Shown here piece after piece: positions 1-8,927 of a stretch of DNA of 64,000 nucleotides. Where the stretch lies: contig NZ_KB849168.1 in assembly GCF_000367925.1 (NCBI RefSeq), positions 189,896 through 253,895 on the forward strand, given 5' to 3'. A model generated the notes under the pieces. That model saw only the letters and a program-made list of their open reading frames with translations, was not told the origin of the DNA and made no database searches. Source of the stretch: Acinetobacter bohemicus ANC 3994 (lineage in GTDB: Bacteria > Pseudomonadota > Gammaproteobacteria > Pseudomonadales > Moraxellaceae). Each line of letters opens with the position of its first letter. Positions within the stretch are counted from its first letter, which is position 1. A program made the position numbers and the translations under genes.

Positions 1-153
1 GCCAAATTCCTTTTATTGATTAATAAATCGCAGAAACCTTACTTTTTTAAAATAGTTTTGCCTCGAACAGTTGCGGATGACGTTTCCGCGTATCGAATAA
101 CATCATGAATTTAAAATAAAAAAGCCAGTCAATTGCTTAACTGACTAGCATTA
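1..153 (-). mobile_element. Truncated copy A of terminator-associated MITE-like element
   Basis: The right part of a short non-autonomous element, cut by the window edge. It ends in TTAACTGACTAGCATTA, a variant of the 17-bp terminal repeat of the copies at 13804, 17351 and 41270. Its interior matches the copy at 17351-17657 in the same orientation. The sequence following the end, GATAATAAGCGCCACTTTTTGG, looks like the right arm and T-tract of a rho-independent terminator whose left arm would lie outside the window. Just inside the end, GCTAGTCA/TGACTGGC read on the minus strand forms a hairpin followed by TTTTTT. There is no coding capacity. Confidence 0.75.
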
Positions 154-187
154 GATAATAAGCGCCACTTTTTGGAGCACGCGCTTG

Positions 188-589
188 ATGATGTATAAGC
201 AATGCTTAGAAAAACCACTCCAACTTATTCAGCTAACACTGGCTGTGCTCTGGATCTATCAGGGCGTGATACCGAAAATTTTATTTCAATCCAAGGCTGA
301 AATTAATATTTGGCAAACGATGGGATTTGAACTCGATATGGCAAAAATATGTGTTGCCCTATCAGGTGTGCTGGAAATCATGTTTGGCTGTACTTTTCTG
401 ATGTGGCAAAGAACAGCCTTGATCCATCAGCTCAATATTTTGGGCTTAACTGGATTATTACTCCTGATAATGATCACAGATCCGTTACAACTCAGCACGG
501 CATTTAATCCTGTGGTGATGAATATTGCCATGATGGTTCTGTCAATCATTGCGATTCAACTTTTAAAGCTCAGAAACAGTCCGCTTTAA
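188..589 (+). CDS. DoxX-like small integral membrane protein
   Basis: A protein of about 133 residues with four hydrophobic segments, resembling the DoxX-like (DoxX_3) family of inner-membrane proteins. The specific function is unknown. The reading frame also offers a TTG three bases earlier and a second ATG at 191. GGAG at 174-177 is well placed for the TTG or the first ATG, so the exact start is uncertain. The ribosome binding site lies immediately downstream of the element ending at 153, so the gene's promoter must lie in or beyond that element, or within the 30 bp between. The gene converges on the MBL hydrolase. Family assignment rests on size, topology and overall pattern only. Confidence 0.7.
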   Translation: MMYKQCLEKPLQLIQLTLAVLWIYQGVIPKILFQSKAEINIWQTMGFELDMAKICVALSGVLEIMFGCTFLMWQRTALIHQLNILGLTGLLLLIMITDPLQLSTAFNPVVMNIAMMVLSIIAIQLLKLRNSPL

Positions 590-602
590 AACCATCAAAC
601 CA

Positions 603-1664
603 TCAAACCACCAAACGTCGCCCTTCTCGCACGCAATAAAAAGGAGTCATCAATTTAGAGGTATTTTTCATCGCCACTTTTAAATCTAGCTCAGGTTGTT
701 CACGACTTTCATCGGTCAACTGAAAGGTTCGGTAATGGATCGCCAGTGAACATTTCGAGTGTAAATCTTGATGTGCCTGAAACGCATCTTGTGGATTCAT
801 ATGCATATAACGCATCAGCTCACGTGGCTCATACGCACCTATCGGCAAGAGTGAAACACGCGGTGCGCCTAAACGACTTTGAATCTCTTTAAAATGCGGC
901 GAGTAACCCGTATCCCCTGCAAAGAAGCAATGATCTTTACCTGCTAAAATAGAAAAACCGCCCCATAGTGCGCGATTTTGATCACGTATGCCTCGACCTG
1001 AACCATGCTGCGCAGGCGTATAGATAATTTTTAAATCCTGTAATAAAGCCGATTGCCACCAGTCCATTTCCAAGACATGAAAACTTTTTGGTAAATACCA
1101 TGAGTTACCTAAGCCAGTATAAATGGGCATGGCAAATTGATGATGCAACCACTGTAAGCTGGCTAAATCCATATGGTCATAATGATTATGACTCAGCAAT
1201 ACCGCATGAATGGTCGGTAATTCCTGTAACGCAATGCCCGCAGGCATGACCCGTTTTGGCCCTTTGCCGTGCTTCGGACCGACATGCTCACACCATACAG
1301 GATCGGTTAATAAGTTATACGGACCAATTTGTAAAAGTACTGTGGCATGCCCAACAAACCAAACCTGCCAATCATCAATGCTGGCTTGTGGACGATCTTG
1401 CGGCATGGCCCGTTTAACAGCATGAAATTCTGCATGTTCTTTAGCAACATCGACATTCCATGTCGATGACTTGCGTTTGAATAGCCATTTTAATAGGTCT
1501 ACACGTCCACGTCCTTGTGGACGCGGTAAAGCATTGCAAAATCGTTGACCATCATGCTGGTTCGAATGCATAAATTGCAATGCAGGCTGACGCCAACTAT
1601 GTGACCAACATTCTTGTGTAGGCAGTTGAAAGTGTAATTGTTCGGGCTTTTGCTTCATGTACAT
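603..1664 (-). CDS. MBL-fold metallo-hydrolase, NAPE-PLD/UlaG-like
   Basis: A 353-residue metallo-beta-lactamase-fold hydrolase. The metal-binding signature LLSHNHYDHMD (HxHxDH) is followed by AGDTGYSPHF and a C-terminal LPIGAYEPRELMRYMHMNP segment. The last is typical of bacterial relatives of N-acyl-phosphatidylethanolamine phospholipase D (COG2220). Substrates of bacterial members are mostly unknown; membrane phospholipids are possible. No signal peptide is visible, so the protein is probably cytoplasmic or membrane-associated. A second Met two codons in (MYMKQK) could also be the start. The gene is separate from the CDF gene behind it (71 bp gap). Confidence 0.85.
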   Translation of the reverse strand: MYMKQKPEQLHFQLPTQECWSHSWRQPALQFMHSNQHDGQRFCNALPRPQGRGRVDLLKWLFKRKSSTWNVDVAKEHAEFHAVKRAMPQDRPQASIDDWQVWFVGHATVLLQIGPYNLLTDPVWCEHVGPKHGKGPKRVMPAGIALQELPTIHAVLLSHNHYDHMDLASLQWLHHQFAMPIYTGLGNSWYLPKSFHVLEMDWWQSALLQDLKIIYTPAQHGSGRGIRDQNRALWGGFSILAGKDHCFFAGDTGYSPHFKEIQSRLGAPRVSLLPIGAYEPRELMRYMHMNPQDAFQAHQDLHSKCSLAIHYRTFQLTDESREQPELDLKVAMKNTSKLMTPFYCVREGRRLVV

Positions 1665-1735
1665 TCAATTTCTTAGTGTGACTTAAACATTCAAAATCCG
1701 ATATTTCAAATGTTCCCTCATGTATATCACGTTTT

Positions 1736-2674
1736 TTATTCCAAACGTCCTTTCATACGTTCCAACCACACTTTTTTCGTTTGTGGTTTTATAAACAATG
1801 CCACAATTTCAGGATGAATTTGTTTAATTTTCGCTTCAATTCTGTTGACGCATGCTTCAATTTCATCCGATTGCAAATTGTCTTCAAATTCTAAACTTAA
1901 AGATGCAAGCACTTGATGCGCACCCATCTGTTCAGTCAAAACACCATTCGCCGAAAAGACTGCAATATCTTCTTGCGCAATCAGTAAAATATTATTGCGT
2001 AATTGTGGATCTGCGGTTTCACCCAGCAATAAACCTTTGGTTTCCCGCGCCAATAAAATAGCAGAAACAGCCAGCACAATACCAATCAATATCGAGGCCA
2101 CGCCATCCAACTCAGGAATATTGAACTGATGTGCCAAATAAATCCCGATGAACGCAATAAACAGACCACATAAAGCTGCGGTGTCTTCAAATAATACGGT
2201 AAAAGTGGTTGGATCTTTACTGCGGCGAAAAGCTTCAAAATAACCTTGCTGACCTTTGACCCGACGAAAAGCCTTTAACGCCACCAGCCACGATGCCCCT
2301 TCACATACCATCGCAATCGCTAAAACAATATAATTCAAGCTCGGATTGAGCATTTCCTCAGGGTGACGCACATGTTGTATGCCTTGATAAATCGACACAA
2401 TTGCACCCAATGCAAAGACCATCAGGGAAACAATAAAGGCCCAAAAATACAGTTCACGCCCATAACCAAACGGATGCTTCACATTGGCAGGCTGTTGCGA
2501 TTTTTTTATGCCGTAAAGCAGTAAAATTTCATTCAGCGTATCCACGACGGAATGAATAGCTTCACTCAGCATGGCGGAACTATTGGTGATATATGCAGCG
2601 ACAAACTTGACCAAGGCAATGGCTAAATTACCCAGTAAAGCCGCATACACCACCATTTTATTTGAGTCAGACAT
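1736..2674 (-). CDS. Cation diffusion facilitator (CDF) family transporter
   Basis: A 312-residue inner-membrane transporter of the CDF superfamily, which exports divalent metals such as zinc, iron or manganese in exchange for protons. The N-terminal half has about six transmembrane helices. It includes the characteristic SSAMLSEAIHSVVDTLNE stretch, whose HxxxD supplies metal ligands, and a second polar pair in LFEDTAALCG. A cytoplasmic domain of about 100 residues follows. The pattern resembles the SLC30A9-like branch of CDF proteins more than E. coli FieF, so metal specificity cannot be assigned. The gene appears monocistronic. Confidence 0.85.
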   Translation of the reverse strand: MSDSNKMVVYAALLGNLAIALVKFVAAYITNSSAMLSEAIHSVVDTLNEILLLYGIKKSQQPANVKHPFGYGRELYFWAFIVSLMVFALGAIVSIYQGIQHVRHPEEMLNPSLNYIVLAIAMVCEGASWLVALKAFRRVKGQQGYFEAFRRSKDPTTFTVLFEDTAALCGLFIAFIGIYLAHQFNIPELDGVASILIGIVLAVSAILLARETKGLLLGETADPQLRNNILLIAQEDIAVFSANGVLTEQMGAHQVLASLSLEFEDNLQSDEIEACVNRIEAKIKQIHPEIVALFIKPQTKKVWLERMKGRLE

Positions 2675-2931
2675 TTAAAGTTGTCCTGAATTTATTATTA
2701 TCCAATACCGCAAGCATGATTGTTCCCCGCTATTTATAGTAACGAAAGCATGCATGATATGGTTTATCTTTTTGTTGTTTTTAAAAGTGAATGTCCGTCA
2801 GTGAAAATGACAAATTGATATGTCTACTTCATGCAACCAAAACGTGCTCAAGCTGTGATTTTGAACATAGCGCATATCAAAATCACCTAGCAGATCAACA
2901 TTCCTGATGATCAATACAGCATAAACACGCA

Positions 2932-2966
2932 TAAAAAAACAGCCCTCTGCTAAACAGAGGGCTGTT
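2932..2966 (-). terminator. Rho-independent terminator of the hca operon
   Basis: An 11-bp perfect stem (ACAGCCCTCTG / CAGAGGGCTGT, loop CTAAA) lies 20 bp after the hcaD stop. On the minus strand it is followed by a run of seven T. This closes the hcaEFCB-mhpB-hcaD operon. Confidence 0.93.
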
Positions 2967-2986
2967 CAAAGATCGCGTTACACACT

Positions 2987-4231
2987 TTAAGCTATTTTGC
3001 GTAAATCTTGTGCGACATCCAAATGTTTTTCCATTTCAAATACGATATTTTTACTGATCATTTTTTTCAAATGGCGCATTTCTTTACCCGCATTGACGGT
3101 AATGCCTGCAACAATTTGACCGTCAGTCACACCGTACATCACGAATGAATTGTCTGCGCCCTTCGCTGCATCCATTTCACCACGGACATGCCATTCACTT
3201 GCTGCCATATCACCAACAAATTGGACATTAATATCCAGTTGATCGGTCCAGAACCATGCTGGATTGGCTTTAGGATGTTCAACACCCATCACATGACGCG
3301 CAAAAATTCCCGCTTGCAGGTTGGCATTTTCCCAAGTTTCCACACGGCGGTGATGACCACAGTCACGTAATTGAGTAGCAACATCGCCTGCGGCATAAAT
3401 GTCTGAATTTGACGTTTGACAATCTTGATTGACTTTAATCGCCACGTCCACGTCTAAGCCCGCATCAATCGCCAGTTGCGCATTGGGTACAATGCCAATA
3501 CCGTAAACTACAGCATCGGCACGAAGTTCTTCACCAGAAGCCAAAGTGACCACAACTTCTTCGCCATCCTGCTTTTGATCCAGTCGGCAATCAGTAATCT
3601 GAGTTTCAAGACGGACATCGACACCTTGAGCACGATGCTGTTCAAGCAAAAATTCACTCAGGATAAGCGGTGAACAACGGCCCATCACCATCGAACCCAT
3701 TTCAATCACAGTCACGGTACAATCTTTGAAACGTGCGCTTGATGCGAGTTCCAAACCAATGACACCGCCCCCAATCAAGATGATACGGCGGCCTGCTTGC
3801 AACACAGGGACTAAGGCTTGAGAGTCTTCAAGGTTACGCAAGGTATAAACGTGTTGCCCCAAAGCATCAAAGTTTGGCAAACGGCGCGCAGCACCGCCTG
3901 TTGCAAGCAATAATTTATCGTAAGCAACAACGTCACCATTTTTAAGCTCAATGCTGTGAGCGTCGCTATTGATTTTCACCACGCCATTGCCGCGAATCAC
4001 CTCAACATTCAAATCGGCCAGTTTCTGTTCTGACAGAATTTCAATTTTGGTATCGGAAGGATTGAGGATCACCTCTTTAGACAACGGTGGACGCTCATAA
4101 GGCAGATGGGTTTCGTCACCCACCAAAATGATTTTGCCTTCGTATTTGTTGCCGCGAAGTTCTAAAATAGCGCTGGCACCAGCTTGACCAGCACCCACAA
4201 TCACAATGCTTTCAATATTCGTTTGGCTCAT
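2987..4231 (-). CDS. hcaD: Ferredoxin reductase of phenylpropionate dioxygenase
   Basis: The FAD- and NADH-dependent reductase that passes electrons to the Rieske ferredoxin HcaC and on to the HcaEF oxygenase. It is about 414 residues. The N-terminal FAD motif is IVIVGAGQAGASA, then PYERPPLSKE, a second Rossmann motif RRIILIGGGVIGLELA, the FAD-ribityl motif IYAAGDVA, and a C-terminal reductase domain. A start at 4237 (MDMSQ) is possible, but AGGAAGG sits directly against it. The ATG at 4231 has that site at normal spacing and is preferred. The gene lies 12 bp behind mhpB and is last in the operon, as hcaD is in the E. coli hcaEFCBD operon. Paralogues (BphA4, CmtAa) are similar, so the name relies on the neighbours. 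Confidence 0.88.
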   Translation of the reverse strand: MSQTNIESIVIVGAGQAGASAILELRGNKYEGKIILVGDETHLPYERPPLSKEVILNPSDTKIEILSEQKLADLNVEVIRGNGVVKINSDAHSIELKNGDVVAYDKLLLATGGAARRLPNFDALGQHVYTLRNLEDSQALVPVLQAGRRIILIGGGVIGLELASSARFKDCTVTVIEMGSMVMGRCSPLILSEFLLEQHRAQGVDVRLETQITDCRLDQKQDGEEVVVTLASGEELRADAVVYGIGIVPNAQLAIDAGLDVDVAIKVNQDCQTSNSDIYAAGDVATQLRDCGHHRRVETWENANLQAGIFARHVMGVEHPKANPAWFWTDQLDINVQFVGDMAASEWHVRGEMDAAKGADNSFVMYGVTDGQIVAGITVNAGKEMRHLKKMISKNIVFEMEKHLDVAQDLRKIA

Positions 4232-4243
4232 GTCCATCCTTCC

Positions 4244-5209
4244 TTAGTTTTTCAATTCTGCCGATACAATGCCAAAGCCTGCAATCCATTCACTGATTGC
4301 TTCATAGACTTGCGTGGTCATGTGGTATTCGCCCAATTCAGACAATGCGGCAAATGCGGCAATCCATGAACGAACCTCCTGACCGCCACGACCGCCGTCA
4401 CGGCGAATTTCAGCTTCAGTCATCGCCTCAATTGCCGCAAAGTCAGCATTTTTGAAGGTTTCAAGTAAGGCTATATCCCAAGCGGCATTCAAAGGCACGG
4501 CAACAGAGGTATTGCCTGCTGCCAGTTTTTGCCCGACAGCAATAATTTTTGACTGACGTATTTCACGTGCTTCCGGACTCGGATTACGGCCACAAATCAG
4601 GAATTCTTCCACTTCAGGCGGAACTGAACCCATTTGCGGTGTCGGTGGATCATGTGACAATCCCCCTGTACCTAAAATCAGTACCCGTTCATTTTCAAGG
4701 TTTAAAGATTTGATGAACTGACCAATCGCGCGACCTAAAGCAACGGTACGTTTAGTCGTTGGCATGGGCGCTGCTGCACCATTAATAAACACTGGAATGG
4801 TTGGGTAACGATCCAGTTGACCATCGCATAGGAAATGCAAAGGTTGAGTCACACCATGATCGGCCTGCATACGGTAAGAGTAAGCAACATCGACCCCTTC
4901 ATCCAAGACACGACGCACTAAATGAAGCGCTGTTTCTTCCGGCACATTAATTTTGTTGTTCTCTGCACCATAATTCCAATCGCCTGCGGCTGTGGCACGA
5001 ATACCGACACAGAAACTTGGCATGAGGTCGTAAAAGAAACCGTTAAAATGGTCAGGTCCAAAAGTAATAATTAAAGTTGGATCAAAGGCTTTGACTTCAG
5101 CCGCCATTTTTTCAAATGCAGCACGAACATTGGTTTCCTGTTCTGCACGCTGTGGCGAAGCAAATTCCATGAGTGGACTGTGCGATGCACAAATGAGTTT
5201 AACAGGCAT
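4244..5209 (-). CDS. mhpB: 2,3-dihydroxyphenylpropionate 1,2-dioxygenase
   Basis: A class III extradiol ring-cleavage dioxygenase (321 residues) that opens 3-(2,3-dihydroxyphenyl)propionate, or the cinnamate analogue, by meta cleavage. It follows E. coli MhpB along its length as I recall that sequence: CASHSPLMEF at the N-terminus (metal-ligand His), FGPDHFNGFFYDLMPSFCVG, QADHGVTQPL, GTGGLSHDPPTP, and EWIAGFGIVSAELKN at the C-terminus. GGAG sits 7 bases before the ATG. Its position between hcaB and hcaD is unlike E. coli, where mhpB belongs to a separate mhp operon. Here the product of HcaB is passed to an enzyme encoded in the same transcript. Confidence 0.93.
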   Translation of the reverse strand: MPVKLICASHSPLMEFASPQRAEQETNVRAAFEKMAAEVKAFDPTLIITFGPDHFNGFFYDLMPSFCVGIRATAAGDWNYGAENNKINVPEETALHLVRRVLDEGVDVAYSYRMQADHGVTQPLHFLCDGQLDRYPTIPVFINGAAAPMPTTKRTVALGRAIGQFIKSLNLENERVLILGTGGLSHDPPTPQMGSVPPEVEEFLICGRNPSPEAREIRQSKIIAVGQKLAAGNTSVAVPLNAAWDIALLETFKNADFAAIEAMTEAEIRRDGGRGGQEVRSWIAAFAALSELGEYHMTTQVYEAISEWIAGFGIVSAELKN

Positions 5210-5617
5210 GTTTTACTCCGAAATAGAAACTGTCGCTTAGTGACTGTATTTCCTTAACATATGCAAAGATTTCAATATAAAGACTGGGTCAAAATTAAGC
5301 GTTGAAATGTTTAAGCGGCGTCTTTCCAATAAAGCATAAACTTCCGGAGTAACCTTCGGTTCGACCTACTTTTCTTTTAGGAAAAGTAGGCAAAACCATT
5401 GTCATTCGCAAAACTCGGCAAAGACCATCACGACATTAGCAGGTCGCAGAAACATTTCGTTTTAGCTCTAGTCCTGCCTCAAACAATTGCGAATGACGTT
5501 TCCGCGTACCAAAGATTTTTGAAATACTCATTCAAACCTAATTTAATTTAGATTCGAGATTTCCTTACTTTTCAAAGTTAAGAAGATCTTTAAATGATGA
5601 ATAGTTCAGTGAAGAAA
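5210..5617. repeat. Intergenic spacer with a degenerate dispersed repeat
   Basis: 408 bp inside the hca operon, between hcaB and mhpB, with no gene. Positions 5401-5411 (GTCATTCGCAA) and 5487-5497 (TTGCGAATGAC) form a perfect 11-bp inverted repeat. The sequence between and just outside (AAACTCGGCAAAG, GGTCGCAGAAACAT, GCCTCAAACAATTGCG, GACGTTTCCGCGTA) is a diverged version of the core of the elements at 13804 and 17351, without their TAATGCC ends. A second perfect inverted repeat at 5365-5390 (CCTACTTTTC / GAAAAGTAGG) is an additional hairpin. Such a long structured spacer may lower expression of mhpB-hcaD or mark a second promoter. Confidence 0.7.
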
Positions 5618-6433
5618 TCACTCGTCAAAGAAACCTGCACGCGGCTGACGCAAACCACGAATCCCCAAACCACAATCCGCATTAATTAAAACACCCGTCA
5701 GGGTACGGTTATTGGCACGAGATGCCAGCAAGACATAAGAGCCGGTCATATCTTCAGGTTCAGGTAAGAAACCCAATGGCATGCCACGGCCAATTTTCTC
5801 AGGGTCACGCGCATCGAGTAGACCCAGATTTTCCTGACCAAGTGATGCCGCCCCTTTGATATTGACGTTCATGCCTGATGGCGCAACGGCATTGACGCGT
5901 ACTTTAGGCGCAAGTTCATAGGCCAGTTCTTTCATTATGCCCACGCCCGCATGTTTAGATGCGGTGTAAATTGGACCACCACCTGCTGAATACAGCGCAG
6001 AGTTAGACAAGGTCAAGATGATTGAACCTTCAGATTTGACCAATTCATCTAGCGCAGCTTTGGCACCCAAAATGAGTGATTTGGTGTTAATGCCCATGAT
6101 TTCATCAAAGGCTTTTTCCAGCTGCTCGCCAGAAGTATTGACGATATCAGCGTAATGATCCCAAATACCCGCATTCCCAACGAAGCAATCCAGCTTGCCG
6201 AAACGCTCAACGGTCGCTTGAACAGCACGGACATTGTCTGCATAGCTGGCTACATCACCTTCAATCGCAAGAACTTTACCACCGAAGTGTTCTTGCAAGG
6301 CATCCACTTTTGCTTTTGAACGTTGAAGAACTGCAACCTGTGCGCCCTCTTGCAAGAAACGCTCAACCAAGGCCCAGCCTAAACCGGAACCACCGCCAGT
6401 AATCAGTGCAACTTCACCTTGTAGCCAAGCCAT
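5618..6433 (-). CDS. hcaB: cis-dihydrodiol dehydrogenase of phenylpropionate pathway
   Basis: A short-chain dehydrogenase/reductase (271 residues) that oxidises the cis-dihydrodiol made by HcaEFCD to the catechol using NAD+. It carries the TGGGSGLG cofactor motif near residue 12, NNAG-type LDCFVGNAGIWD, a catalytic Ser in LTLSNSA, and YTASK with the catalytic Tyr and Lys. This is the pattern of the HcaB/BphB dihydrodiol dehydrogenases. Its ribosome binding site (GGAGAG) lies inside the last codons of hcaC, with 2 bp between stop and start, so translation is probably coupled. BphB-type substrates cannot be excluded from sequence alone. Confidence 0.9.
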   Translation of the reverse strand: MAWLQGEVALITGGGSGLGWALVERFLQEGAQVAVLQRSKAKVDALQEHFGGKVLAIEGDVASYADNVRAVQATVERFGKLDCFVGNAGIWDHYADIVNTSGEQLEKAFDEIMGINTKSLILGAKAALDELVKSEGSIILTLSNSALYSAGGGPIYTASKHAGVGIMKELAYELAPKVRVNAVAPSGMNVNIKGAASLGQENLGLLDARDPEKIGRGMPLGFLPEPEDMTGSYVLLASRANNRTLTGVLINADCGLGIRGLRQPRAGFFDE

Positions 6434-6435
6434 GC

Positions 6436-6762
6436 TTACTCTCCTACCATCTCTACAAACAACTGACCATCTTCAACAATTACAGGGAAGGTTTTGATTG
6501 GATCTGTTGCTGGTAGGCACAATGCTTCACCTGTTTTTAAGCAGAACCGTGCTGAATGCAATGGGCATTCAACTGTACCGTCATCTTCAAGATAACCTTC
6601 AGACATTGAGGCATTACCATGTGAACAACGGTCATTCATGGCGAAGAACTCTCCGCCATTGTTAAATACAGCCAACGCTTCAATGCCGTTCACGCCGCAA
6701 TCTACTTTTAGCACTTCGCCTTCGTCTAATTCATCAACTTGGCAAACAAAAATCTTATTCAT
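6436..6762 (-). CDS. hcaC: Rieske ferredoxin of phenylpropionate dioxygenase
   Basis: A soluble 108-residue [2Fe-2S] Rieske ferredoxin that carries electrons from HcaD to the HcaE oxygenase. Both cluster-binding motifs are present: CSHGNASMSEG (CxH) near residue 44 and CPLHSARF (CxxH) near residue 63. The length is normal for HcaC/BphA3. The start codon overlaps the hcaF stop by one base (TAATG), indicating translational coupling. Confidence 0.93.
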   Translation of the reverse strand: MNKIFVCQVDELDEGEVLKVDCGVNGIEALAVFNNGGEFFAMNDRCSHGNASMSEGYLEDDGTVECPLHSARFCLKTGEALCLPATDPIKTFPVIVEDGQLFVEMVGE

Positions 6763-7280
6763 TAGAAGAACACACTCAGGTTATGTGAGTTATAAGTCAC
6801 TTGATCTAAGGTAATTTTACGCTTGAAGATTTGGAAGCCGAGGCCACCTTCAACTTGACGTAATTTGTCGTGACGTTTACCGCAGTAGATCGTTACATCT
6901 TTCTCTTTTTGGGTACGGTACAACAAGTATGTAACATACACATCATATTCACCGTCCACCTCAGTCGGCTCGATAATCACGTTCGACACCATATGTGTGG
7001 TCCGTGATGGCGGCTCTTCAGCCCATGCCATACCTGTTTCAAGACGTGCAACACGACGCTCTAAAAGATCTTTGGTATCGTTAAATACCCAAGTGGTTGG
7101 CGGTTCAACTGAACGACGACGGTCACGAGTTTGTGCGTTTGGCGTGGTACGTAGCGTATAAGAAATATCGTCCGCCAACATATCCAGCCAATCGCGGAAT
7201 TTCCAATCGTCCAGCGCTTTGCCTTCACGATACAGAAACTGACTAATTTGATGATGAAGTTCTAAACTGATCTGACTCAT
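6762..7280 (-). CDS. hcaF: Phenylpropionate dioxygenase, small (beta) subunit
   Basis: A 172-residue beta subunit of a ring-hydroxylating dioxygenase. It forms the structural half of the alpha3-beta3 oxygenase and carries no metal centre. Typical landmarks are [20 protein letters not shown] near the N-terminus, the VSNVIIEP segment and [20 protein letters not shown] at the C-terminus. ATGA overlaps the end of hcaE by 4 bp, so the two subunits are translationally coupled, fitting a 1:1 complex. Confidence 0.92.
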   Translation of the reverse strand: MSQISLELHHQISQFLYREGKALDDWKFRDWLDMLADDISYTLRTTPNAQTRDRRRSVEPPTTWVFNDTKDLLERRVARLETGMAWAEEPPSRTTHMVSNVIIEPTEVDGEYDVYVTYLLYRTQKEKDVTIYCGKRHDKLRQVEGGLGFQIFKRKITLDQVTYNSHNLSVFF

Positions 7281-8644
7281 TTTATGAGCTCCTTCTCGTA
7301 TTGCTCAGCGGCTTTTTCGACCTCTTCCCATGTGTCATGGATCAACAGATCTGCCCAGCGACGATATAAGCCACGTGCCGCAGTTTCAGAGAAAATGTAG
7401 TTGGTAATCCCCGGAATACCATCTTCACGTTTTTTCTCATTCCCCAAGCCCATTTCCATAATCAGTTGGTTATTACGTGCTTTATAACCGCGTAATACTT
7501 TTTGAATCTCAATCCAGTTTTCAGAGTCATCTTGCTCTAGGAAACCCGCAGGGCCAAAGGCACGTGTTGCAGAACGCTCAAAGGCTTCTTTGACTTCTTG
7601 CGACGCTTCAGCATCGGCAATACAGAATGCCCAGACTTCCGTTTTATTTGGCCCACGTGGGTGCCATACGCGAAGCGTTGCCGTGCCGTTTAACCATGAC
7701 ATGGTGGGGAACATGTTGTTGTGACCGGCCAAACGCAATGCGCGCGTTTCGCCTAGACGTTGTTTGACTTCCTCATAGGTTTCACGGAAGTAATTCGCCA
7801 CTTCACCATCGACCCAGACATTTGCATCGGGTTTTTCAGTAAAGAAGAAACCTGAACCATGACCACGCGAGCCGTATTGGATGGCATCTTTAGCCGTTTC
7901 CCATACTGGCCGCGCTGTTTGTGCAGCGCCTAATTTTTTAGAAGACTCGTCATCTGGTTTTGCACCCAACACTTGGATGGCAGATGCGTGAGAGAACAAG
8001 GCATGGTATTGATCCGATGCAAACTGTTCAGCGGCAAACTTCCAGTTACATTCAATTTCCCACTTATGCACACCACCGATGATCTCGGTGCCGCCCGGAC
8101 GACGATCCACCACACCATCCAAATACCAAGCAATGTCGCCCATATATTCAATTAAATCAGGTGTAGTTTCATCCCAACAGGCAAAGATTAAGCCCTTATA
8201 AGATTCAACACGATTCACTTCCACCAGACCCCATTTTTCTTTGCACGCCCCTTGCGGGAAGGCACGATCTTCTAATGGAATATCTTTGAGTGAACCATCA
8301 ACACCGTAAGACCATCCATGGTATGGGCAAGTAAATGCACGCGTATTACCACAGTCTGCAAAGCTCACACGCATAGAGCGGTGACGGCATTGATTTAAAA
8401 ATGCTTTGATTGAGCCGTCTTTTTGACGCGCCACAATAATCGGGTCTTCACCCATATAGGTATTGAAGAAGTCGCCTGCTTTAGGAATTTGGCTTTCATG
8501 ACAAAGGAATAACCAAGTACGACCAAAAACGCGTTCAAGCTCTAATTCATATAAATCTGGATCGGTATAAATATATGGCGAGATACGTCCATTTTGTGCA
8601 TCGACTAAAGCATCAATTTCACGCACATCAATTTTTCCACTCAT
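7277..8644 (-). CDS. hcaE: 3-phenylpropionate/cinnamate dioxygenase, large subunit
   Basis: The catalytic subunit of the Rieske dioxygenase that adds two hydroxyls at positions 2,3 of 3-phenylpropionate or cinnamate. It is 455 residues with the start at 8644. The [2Fe-2S] ligands are C86, H88, C106 and H109 (CRHR, CPYHGW). The mononuclear iron site is in [11 protein letters not shown], with H214 and H219 and the bridging D211. It resembles E. coli HcaE almost throughout, as I recall that sequence. An upstream GTG at 8674 would add ten residues, but AGGAGAG lies 6 bases before the ATG at 8644 and decides the start. First gene of the operon, divergent from hcaR. Confidence 0.94.
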   Translation of the reverse strand: MSGKIDVREIDALVDAQNGRISPYIYTDPDLYELELERVFGRTWLFLCHESQIPKAGDFFNTYMGEDPIIVARQKDGSIKAFLNQCRHRSMRVSFADCGNTRAFTCPYHGWSYGVDGSLKDIPLEDRAFPQGACKEKWGLVEVNRVESYKGLIFACWDETTPDLIEYMGDIAWYLDGVVDRRPGGTEIIGGVHKWEIECNWKFAAEQFASDQYHALFSHASAIQVLGAKPDDESSKKLGAAQTARPVWETAKDAIQYGSRGHGSGFFFTEKPDANVWVDGEVANYFRETYEEVKQRLGETRALRLAGHNNMFPTMSWLNGTATLRVWHPRGPNKTEVWAFCIADAEASQEVKEAFERSATRAFGPAGFLEQDDSENWIEIQKVLRGYKARNNQLIMEMGLGNEKKREDGIPGITNYIFSETAARGLYRRWADLLIHDTWEEVEKAAEQYEKELIK

Positions 8645-8927
8645 GAGAAGCTCTCCTGTGACGTACTCTGTCACAAAGTAAATAGACTCAACTTTTAGTG
8701 GATAATGGTTTTTTAGCGACGTTTAGTGAAATATTTTTTTTGTTTCAATTAAGATATTTTATGGATTATTCGCCGTGTTTTTTTCTTATACTTAAATGGT
8801 CATGAAAAATTAAAAACCATTTATTTTCTAAATGGCAGAATCATCTTCACGGCATAGTTGTTTATAGATTATACTCTTGCCAAATTATAGTAAGACATTT
8901 TTTGGATTACTCATTGGACTCGATTAT
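8645..8927. promoter_or_regulatory. hcaE-hcaR divergent promoter region with inverted repeat
   Basis: 283 bp between the hcaE and hcaR starts. TAAATGGT at 8793-8800 and ACCATTTA at 8816-8823 are perfect 8-bp inverted arms separated by 15 bp. This is a plausible recognition site for the LysR-type regulator encoded next to it. A third partial copy, TAAATGGC, follows at 8829-8836. Nearer hcaE, GTGAC/GTCAC arms lie at 8658-8674 in the leader. Spacing and location suit a LysR activator that also represses its own gene. Binding is inferred, not shown. Confidence 0.55.
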
